DNA from: Palsa-504 sp963790065
GTDB lineage: Bacteria; Actinomycetota; Actinomycetes; Streptosporangiales; Streptosporangiaceae
DNA: 64,000 nucleotides
Assembly: GCA_963790065.1 (NCBI GenBank)
Contig: CAWBNK010000006.1
Span: 806,001 to 870,000 of the forward strand
Reading direction: 5' to 3'
Positions 58,402-64,000 of the stretch are shown here, in pieces. Under the pieces are notes generated by a model. That model had not been told where the DNA came from, did no database searches, and saw only the letters and a program-made list of their open reading frames with translations. The position numbers and the translations under genes are program-made. How positions within the stretch are numbered: the stretch's first letter is position 1; each line of letters begins with the position of its first letter.

Positions 58402-58927
58402 CTAGGGTTTGGCGCCGTCCCCGGACGTTGCAGCATGGCCCTCGTCTGCTGTCGTGACGGCCCCGCTTTGCAGCAGCTGCCAGGCACGGGTGGAGGGCCA
58501 CGGCGAACGCGAAAATCAGCGTGAAGGTGAGATCACTAACGAGTCCGGAGTCATCGGGGTTCAGCACGAACGCGATGGCTAGGCAGAGCTGGAGCCCGTA
58601 GGCCAGCACGCTGGCGACGAAGAGCGCGATGTGCCTGGCGTGGCGGAGGCCCAGATGCAGGTGCAGGGTGTGGTACAGGCTGAGGACCGCCATGACGGCC
58701 GCGCCGATACCGAGCTTGTGGCCCGGAATGAGGGCCAGCAGCGATATGAAGAAGGCATCGACGAGACCCGTGAAGGTGCTGGCAGCGAGCCCTTTAGCGA
58801 CCGGGTTAGCGTGCGCGCCGACGATCCGCCCCGGTCTCAGCACAATGACCACGAAGAGCAAGCCGAGCAGCGCGGCGGCTGCTTGCGACGCGGCTTGAAA
58901 GTAGCCCAGGTAGTTACTCGGGATCAC
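58402..58927 (-). pseudogene. Membrane protein with C-terminal frameshift
   Basis: The GTG start follows AGGAGG by 5 nt and reads VIPSNYLGYFQAASQAAAALLGLLFVVIVL. Four or five helices follow to about residue 140 (FAVALH). There the coding pattern moves by one base: the other frame gives RAWQLLQSGAVTTADEGHAATSGDGAKP and a stop at 58402. The original frame runs on through the secreted-protein gene antisense with no domain. A one-base indel near 58480-58500 is the simplest reading. Function unknown. Confidence 0.6.
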
Positions 58928-59485
58928 GTCAGTCCTCCTGAATGTCCGCTTCCGACCAGGCGGGTTGAACGGCCAACCGGGAGACGACCTCCAAGATGGG
59001 TGATACGGGCGGCGCGTCATGTGAGCTGGGGCTGGCCCACGTCCAGCGGCAGCGACGGCCCGGCCAAGGGCTGTCGTTATGCAGGCCACCGCCGCGGCGG
59101 CTGACGCGGTGACGGCGAGGTTCCATCTGGCCTGATAGGCCTGCGCCTCGCTGACGAAGAGCAGGACCGGCCGTCCGTTACCGAAGGCGGAGCCCGCGGA
59201 AGGGAAGCTGCTGGCATAGTCCACCTCGGCTTGACTGCGCGTTAAGCGCTACCGAGGTCCGGAGCAGCCGGGAGGAATCTCAATCCCGTCTATGCGCTGA
59301 CAAACGGGCACACCTTCCTAACGGGGACACTAAGCCTCATCCACTCAAGAGGCAAATGAGCGGGGAGACTAGGCACCAGCGTAATCTCCTGCCGCCTTGA
59401 CCTTCGCCGCCGCGAGAAACCGTCCCGTACGGCCAACAGGTGTTCCCCTGGGTATTTCCCCGCTCTGACATCTCAGCTGACAGCA
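58928..59485. other. Region without confident gene
   Basis: An open minus-strand frame from a GTG at 59224 contains a hydrophobic stretch (LAVTASAAAAVACITTALGRAV). It has no family match and runs into the next gene's frame. It may hold a decayed small membrane gene. The rest shows nothing. Confidence 0.35.
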
Positions 59486-59519
59486 TCGGCCGCTCCCGGT
59501 GCTACACGGGAGCGGCCGA
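59486..59519 (-). terminator. Hairpin downstream of LAL copy 3
   Basis: Perfect 13-bp stem (CGGCCGCTCCCG core) around loop GTGCTACA, about 18 nt after the stop of the regulator. No T run on the minus strand. Confidence 0.6.
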
Positions 59520-59537
59520 CCGTGGCAACTTGGCTTC

Positions 59538-62306
59538 TTAGACGGCGGTCGGCTGGGCCCATTGCTCGACAAAGCGCCGTAGCTGCTGGCGGCCTTGCAG
59601 GCCGCATTTGGCGTAGATGTTGCCTAGGTGGTATTCCACGGCCTTGCGGCTGACGAACAGCTCGGCGGCGATCTCGGGGTTGGACAGGCCTTTGCCGACC
59701 AGGTGGGCTACTTCGGTCTCCCGGCTGGTCAGCTCCAGAACAGACTGCTTCGTGGCCGGACTGCCCGGCAGGCGGCAGGCCGCCAGCTCCGCTTCGACCC
59801 GGGCCGTGAACGGCGCGGCCCGGAGCCTCTGGTACTCCGCGTTAGCCCGCTGCAGCCGCTCGATAGCCAGCCGCCGCTGGCCCGTGCGCCGCAGCAGCCG
59901 GCCGTGGGCCAGCAGCAGCCGGGCGGTATGAACCGGGCTGCGGATGCCGGAGCTCTCCTCGCCGCGGGTGTAGACCGCCAGGGCCTCCTCGGGCGCGCCG
60001 CGCTGCTCGGCCAGCCATCCTTCCAGCCAGGCCAGGGCGGGGATCAGGTAGGCGACCTGGCCGCTGTCGGCTCGCAGCTGGGTTAGGACGGCGGCGGCCT
60101 GCTGCAGCTGGCCCGAGCCGACCAGGCCCTCGGCCAGCAGCGGCCGCCACAAGACCGCGGTGAGTCGGCTGCGGCCGTCTAGGACCGCATGGTCCTGCCA
60201 GGGACCTAGCGCGTCGGCCATACCCAGGTAGTCGCCGGCTGCCTGGCAGACCAGGGCCCGGCCCATGCCTGCGTACAGCCGTTCCTGGCTGTAATCCACG
60301 CTGGCCGCGGCCTCTTCGGCCAGCCGGGCGTGCCGCTCGGCCTCCTCAGCCGCGCCGCGCCCGGCCGGCACGCACCCGGCGGCCAGGTGAAGCAGCGGCA
60401 ACTCGAACCGGCGGGAATGGATGGCGGCGGCGGCGAACCCATGCTCGGCAGTGAGCAGCGCGTCGTCCCACGCGCCGGCCAGGTACTGGGCCAGCGCCAG
60501 CCAGAAGTAGGCCCGCACGCCGAGGGTGAGCGTCGCGCCCCGGCGCGCCAGCCCGAGGCTGCTGGCCAGGTCGCTGATAGCCCGCCCCGGATCGCCAGCC
60601 AGCAGCCAGAGCATCCCCCGGTAGGACAGGCCGTCCACGTCGATCCACCGCACCTGCGCCGGGTCGGCGTCCAGGTGGGCCAGCTCGGCCAGGCCGACGT
60701 GCGGGCTGGACACCATGGAGGCGCCCATGGCGATCAGGGTGCGCGTCTGGCTGGCGACCGCCGCGTCCAGGAGTCCGCCCTCCAGCGCCTGCCGCCCGAA
60801 AGTTAGCGCATTCTCCCCGTCCCCCATGAGGGTGTAGGTGCCAGCCAGACGGTTGGCGATCTGGGCGGCCATCGGCTGGCTGTCCGGGTCTTCTTGCGCC
60901 TCCGCCAGCGCCTGGCTGAACCGCCGTTCCGCCTCATGGAGCTGGCCTGAGGAGTACGCCATCGTGCCCAGCACGCAGCCGCGTAGCGGAGACGGCGCAG
61001 TCCCTTCCACCGCCTCGCGCAGGCCCCCTCCAGGGGATTCCTCGGCTAGCGTCAGGTGCAGTGCGGCAGTCAGCAGCCGCCGCTCCCGGTCGGCCCGGGC
61101 CGGGGAGATATCCGAGGCCCACTGCAGGTGGGTGGCGGCCAGCGCCGGATGGCCAGCCGCCGCCTCTTCGGCGGCCAGCTGTTCCAGCTGGGTGGCCAGG
61201 TCCTCATCCGGCTGGTCCAGGGCGGCCACCCGGTGTTCCCATGACGCTGCCTCGCTGACCACCAAGGCGGCGCGGGCGTGCAGCAGGCGGCGCCTGGCGG
61301 CCGGGATGCCGGCGTAGATCGCGTCCCGGACCAGTGGGTGGCGGATCGCCACCGGGCAGGTGGGTTCTTCCGGCCACCACTCCACCAGGCCAGCGGCCAC
61401 CGCCGGCTCGATCGCCGCGCTGGGCGAGCCGACCTGCGCCGCCTGGCCCAGCTGCGCCAGCGGCATGCGCAGGTTCAGCACCGCGAGCATCCCCAGGACG
61501 ACCACGGTCTCAGACGGCAGCCCGCGCAGATGATCACCGATGGCGGCGGCCAGCGACCGGGGTAGCGCGGCCTTTCCCCGTGCGCGCGGATCGAAGCCGG
61601 AGCCCTCGCTCAGCAGCGTGCGCAGGTACAGCGGATGCCCGCCGGTGCCCTGGTATAGCCGCCGGACCATCTCATCATCCAGCGATCCGGTCCCGAGCGC
61701 GGCCGCCAGCGACGCCACCTCGTCCAGACGCAAGCCGTCCAGTGGTATATGCAGTCGGTTCTCGACGCTGGACAGCATCCGCTGGGCCGCCCCGTCCAGG
61801 CGGTCCCGGGGCCCGCGGTAGGTCACGATGAAGAGCGCCGGATCGACCGACAGCCGCCGCAGCATGAACGTCAGCGCCTCCACCGACTTGCGGTCGGCCC
61901 ACTGCAGATCATCGATAAAGATCGCCCCCGAGCCCGTGGCCAGCCGGTCTCCCACCACCTGGAGTACCCGCGCGCCCACTGCGAATGACGAGATCGCAGA
62001 CTCGATCCCGCCCGCGGGCATGACCGGCTGTGAGACCTCTCCGGCCGCCCGCAGCAGCTGGTCGACCAGCCCGAAATCCAGGTCAGCCTCGGCCTGGTCG
62101 GCGCGGGCCGACAGCACCCTCCAGCTGACGCCCTCGGTCTCGGCTAGGCAGCGCCGCGCCAAGGCCGTCTTCCCGACGCCCGGATCACCCTCAATGGCCA
62201 CCAGCCACGGCTGCCCCGCCTCCACCATGGCGATGACGTCCGTGACCTGGGCCAGTTCCGCCGCCCGGCCTACAAAAACCCTCTGCGGCGGCCGCCGGTC
62301 CTGCAC
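59538..62306 (-). CDS. LAL-type LuxR family regulator with AAA ATPase domain (copy 3)
   Basis: 922 aa, same length and order as copy 2. Walker A is GDPGVGKTA, Walker B is IFIDDLQWADRKS, and the C-terminal LuxR domain is LTSRETEVAHLVGKGLSNPEIAAELFVSRKAVEYHLG. The GTG start (VQDRRPPQRVFVGRAAEL) is placed by AGCGAGGTGG and by the match with copies 1 and 2. Upstream, 52 nt match the copy-2 leader at 46 positions. No target gene is adjacent; menA further upstream runs the same way. Ligand unknown. Confidence 0.9.
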   Translation of the reverse strand: MQDRRPPQRVFVGRAAELAQVTDVIAMVEAGQPWLVAIEGDPGVGKTALARRCLAETEGVSWRVLSARADQAEADLDFGLVDQLLRAAGEVSQPVMPAGGIESAISSFAVGARVLQVVGDRLATGSGAIFIDDLQWADRKSVEALTFMLRRLSVDPALFIVTYRGPRDRLDGAAQRMLSSVENRLHIPLDGLRLDEVASLAAALGTGSLDDEMVRRLYQGTGGHPLYLRTLLSEGSGFDPRARGKAALPRSLAAAIGDHLRGLPSETVVVLGMLAVLNLRMPLAQLGQAAQVGSPSAAIEPAVAAGLVEWWPEEPTCPVAIRHPLVRDAIYAGIPAARRRLLHARAALVVSEAASWEHRVAALDQPDEDLATQLEQLAAEEAAAGHPALAATHLQWASDISPARADRERRLLTAALHLTLAEESPGGGLREAVEGTAPSPLRGCVLGTMAYSSGQLHEAERRFSQALAEAQEDPDSQPMAAQIANRLAGTYTLMGDGENALTFGRQALEGGLLDAAVASQTRTLIAMGASMVSSPHVGLAELAHLDADPAQVRWIDVDGLSYRGMLWLLAGDPGRAISDLASSLGLARRGATLTLGVRAYFWLALAQYLAGAWDDALLTAEHGFAAAAIHSRRFELPLLHLAAGCVPAGRGAAEEAERHARLAEEAAASVDYSQERLYAGMGRALVCQAAGDYLGMADALGPWQDHAVLDGRSRLTAVLWRPLLAEGLVGSGQLQQAAAVLTQLRADSGQVAYLIPALAWLEGWLAEQRGAPEEALAVYTRGEESSGIRSPVHTARLLLAHGRLLRRTGQRRLAIERLQRANAEYQRLRAAPFTARVEAELAACRLPGSPATKQSVLELTSRETEVAHLVGKGLSNPEIAAELFVSRKAVEYHLGNIYAKCGLQGRQQLRRFVEQWAQPTAV

Positions 62307-62310
62307 GCAC

Positions 62311-62362
62311 CCACCTCGCTCACACCCGCGGCGTCAGCCACCCCGGATCCATAGAGCGTAAC
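62311..62362 (-). promoter_or_regulatory. Conserved LAL leader/promoter (copy 3)
   Basis: Minus-strand reading GTTACGCTCTAT through GGGGTGGCTGACGCCGC to AGCGAGGTGG; 46 of 52 positions equal to the copy-2 leader. The remaining 200 nt up to menA show no gene. Confidence 0.65.
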
Positions 62363-62563
62363 CGTCGGTCGCACCCGACCCCACCCGCAGGCCGGATGAA
62401 CACCCTTACCCGACTTCGTCGCGGCGTCGCTGGGCCGCTTACCTGGCCGACAACTCCTAGCGGGGGACGATGTCACATCGGTTTGGTCAGAGCTACCGTT
62501 CTGGACGCACCACAGGACGCAACAGCTCAACAGCAAAACGGCCACGACCGGCCGCCCGGGCCT

Positions 62564-63436
62564 CTAGAGCCGGATGGCCAGGCCGATCGTGAACGCGATC
62601 CCGAAGGCCAGCTGCAGCCGCCCGGTCTGCCCCAGCGCCTTGATCAGCGCCGGCCCCGACGCCCCGGCCCGGACCGAACGCACCGGCATCCGCGCCAGCG
62701 GCAACGCCAGCGCCACCAGCAGCGTGAACGGCCGGAAGACGGCGAGCAGCGCCGCGACGCCGAACGGCGCCAGCAGCGTCGCCACGTACGTCACCCGGCT
62801 GCGCGCGTCGCCGAGCATGACCGCCAGGGTCCGCTTGCCCGCCTGCGTGTCGGTCCTGATGTCGCGCAGGTTGTTGACCATCAGCAGGCCGCAGGCCAGC
62901 AGACCGGCCGGCACCGAGGCGGCTAGCCCGAGCCAGCTGAGGCGGTCCATCTGCACATAGGCCGTGCCGGCCACCGCGACCACGCCGAAGAACGCGAACA
63001 CGAACACTTCGCCCAGGCCGTTGTACCCGTACGGCCGCGGGCCGCCGGTGTAGAACCAGGCGGCGGCCACGCACGCGGCGCCTACCGCCACCAGCCACCA
63101 GGACGTCACCGCGGCCAGCGCGAGCCCGGCCAGGCCCGCCACGGAGAAACACCCGAAAGCCGCCAGGAGTACCTGCCGCGGCGGCGCGAGTCCCGCCGCG
63201 ACCAGCCGCACCGGCCCGACCCGCTTGGCGTCCGAGCCGCGCACGCCGTCGCTGTAGTCGTTGGCGAAGTTGACGCCGACCTGCAGCGCGAGCGCCACCA
63301 CCAGGGCCAGCAGCGCCCGCCACCAGGAGAAACGGCTGTAGCCGAAGGCCACGCCCGAGCCGATCAGTACCGGCACGACCGCCGCGGGCAGCGTCCTGGG
63401 CCGCGTCCCCGCCAGCCATTCCCGTGCTTCAGCCAC
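62564..63436 (-). CDS. menA: 1,4-dihydroxy-2-naphthoate polyprenyltransferase
   Basis: 290 aa, about nine helices. The first Asp-rich motif is NFANDYSDGVRGSDAKR; the second is VNNLRDIRTDTQAGK. N-terminus EWLAGTRPRTLPAAVVPVLIGSG is typical of MenA. It joins a prenyl chain to DHNA to give demethylmenaquinone, in the membrane. No other men gene is in view; it is 23 nt after the preceding GNAT. Confidence 0.94.
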   Translation of the reverse strand: MAEAREWLAGTRPRTLPAAVVPVLIGSGVAFGYSRFSWWRALLALVVALALQVGVNFANDYSDGVRGSDAKRVGPVRLVAAGLAPPRQVLLAAFGCFSVAGLAGLALAAVTSWWLVAVGAACVAAAWFYTGGPRPYGYNGLGEVFVFAFFGVVAVAGTAYVQMDRLSWLGLAASVPAGLLACGLLMVNNLRDIRTDTQAGKRTLAVMLGDARSRVTYVATLLAPFGVAALLAVFRPFTLLVALALPLARMPVRSVRAGASGPALIKALGQTGRLQLAFGIAFTIGLAIRL

Positions 63437-63459
63437 GGACAGATCCTAGGCGCATCGGG

Positions 63460-63993
63460 TCACTCGCTGATCGTGGTGTGCAGGCGGATAACGGGAACAG
63501 CCGTGCCCACGTCGAGTTCGCCCCGGGCCCCGTCGACGGCCCACCCGGCCGAGGAGAGGAAACGCCGCATCGCGTCATCCGCCGCCAGCACCCAGGTGGA
63601 CATGGTGCGGAACCCGTCGGAAACGAGCGTGTCCGCGACGGCGTGCAGCAACCTGCCGCCGTGCCCCTGCCCGGTTCGTTCCGGAGATATCCGGAACTCG
63701 TAGATCTCCGCGTCGGTGCCCGGCCAGCGGTCGGCGTCGGTGGCGGGCCCGGCCGAGGCGAATCCCACCACCTCACGAGGCAGCGCCCCGTGCACCGCGG
63801 CCAGCACGTGGTGCCGGCTGGTCGGCGGGCTGGTGATCGCATCCCGCCACCGGTCGCGCCACACGGCCGACGCCTCCTCGCTGGTCAGCTCGGCCAGCAG
63901 CGCCGGCGGAACGATCCCGGCCAGGCCGCACTGCCACGAAGCGACCTGTACCCGGGCCAGGTCATCGGCGTCCCTCTCCCGGGCTGGGCGCAC
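63460..63993 (-). CDS. GNAT family N-acetyltransferase (start may lie outside the window)
   Basis: 177 aa visible. EIYEFRISPERTGQGHGGRLL has the beta-4 strand and acetyl-CoA loop, and ADDAMRRFLSSAGW the GNAT end. VRPARERDADDLARVQVASW is the usual N-terminus. The GTG at 63993 is the only start in view; the frame is open to the window end, so a few upstream residues may be missing. Substrate unknown. Confidence 0.82.
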   Translation of the reverse strand: MRPARERDADDLARVQVASWQCGLAGIVPPALLAELTSEEASAVWRDRWRDAITSPPTSRHHVLAAVHGALPREVVGFASAGPATDADRWPGTDAEIYEFRISPERTGQGHGGRLLHAVADTLVSDGFRTMSTWVLAADDAMRRFLSSAGWAVDGARGELDVGTAVPVIRLHTTISE

Positions 63994-64000
63994 GAACCCG

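Noticed and set aside
57767..59224. 485-residue membrane protein on the minus strand
   Set aside because: Only the 58.4-58.93 kb part has membrane-protein character; the remainder is antisense to the secreted-protein gene or lacks any signature.

Overview
The window is a high-GC chromosomal segment of an actinomycete, probably of the Streptosporangiales/Thermomonosporaceae type (the rank is inferred). Pointers are frequent GTG starts, an F420-reductase-type NADPH oxidoreductase, TIGR03084, DUF2277 and DUF397-like proteins, large LAL-type LuxR regulators, and several leaderless genes whose TANNNT -10 box lies 6-8 nt before the start codon. No phage, transposase, CRISPR array or rRNA was seen. 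One tRNA gene (Lys, CTT) is present.

Layout. 0-4.3 kb: thymidylate-synthase-like protein (cut by the window edge), GNAT, NADPH:F420-reductase-like gene, a MarR-PDZ fusion regulator with matching operators at its own and the reductase promoter, and dinB. 4.3-13.3 kb: LysE exporter, the Hen1-Pnkp RNA-repair pair, an MBL-fold remnant, an arginase-fold protein, three small enzymes, DUF4230. 13.4-18.2 kb: peptidoglycan-binding protein, MerR regulator, OafA/SGNH acyltransferase, CPA2 antiporter, tRNA-Lys. 18.2-24.0 kb: two divergent LAL regulators; a third copy lies at 59.5-62.3 kb.

24.0-34.0 kb is the most unusual part. An array of CTAGGG repeats precedes a translationally coupled operon of a frameshifted lysyl-tRNA-synthetase paralogue, a metallophosphoesterase fused to an MprF/LysX-like DUF2156 transferase, and an APC amino-acid permease. 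A second CTAGGG element precedes a membrane-anchored esterase, a DMT transporter and a second CPA2 antiporter. The same element also precedes the peptidoglycan-binding gene at 13.5 kb. I read this as a candidate envelope regulon built around tRNA-dependent lipid aminoacylation and its reversal. That reading is an inference.

34-44.8 kb: polysaccharide deacetylase, PadR-MFS pair (the MFS carries an in-frame 18-bp tandem repeat), FUSC protein, then the housekeeping block rpsO, pnp, M16 peptidase, dapB. 44.8-51.9 kb: DUF2277, NUDIX, DUF397-like, lipoprotein-MntP, Ogt-AdaAlkA alkylation repair, AIM24, PHP phosphatase. 51.9-57 kb: an NfeD-SPFH (flotillin-like) pair flanked by two related helix-turn-helix proteins with long repeat-rich disordered regions. 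57-64 kb: a secreted protein, a frameshifted membrane protein, the third LAL, menA and a GNAT.

Non-coding signals include two copies of a hairpin with compensatory stem changes (2.1 and 43.9 kb), a long perfect inverted repeat inside the DMT coding sequence, a near-identical 52-nt leader before two LAL genes, and palindromic operators for MarR, MerR and PadR.
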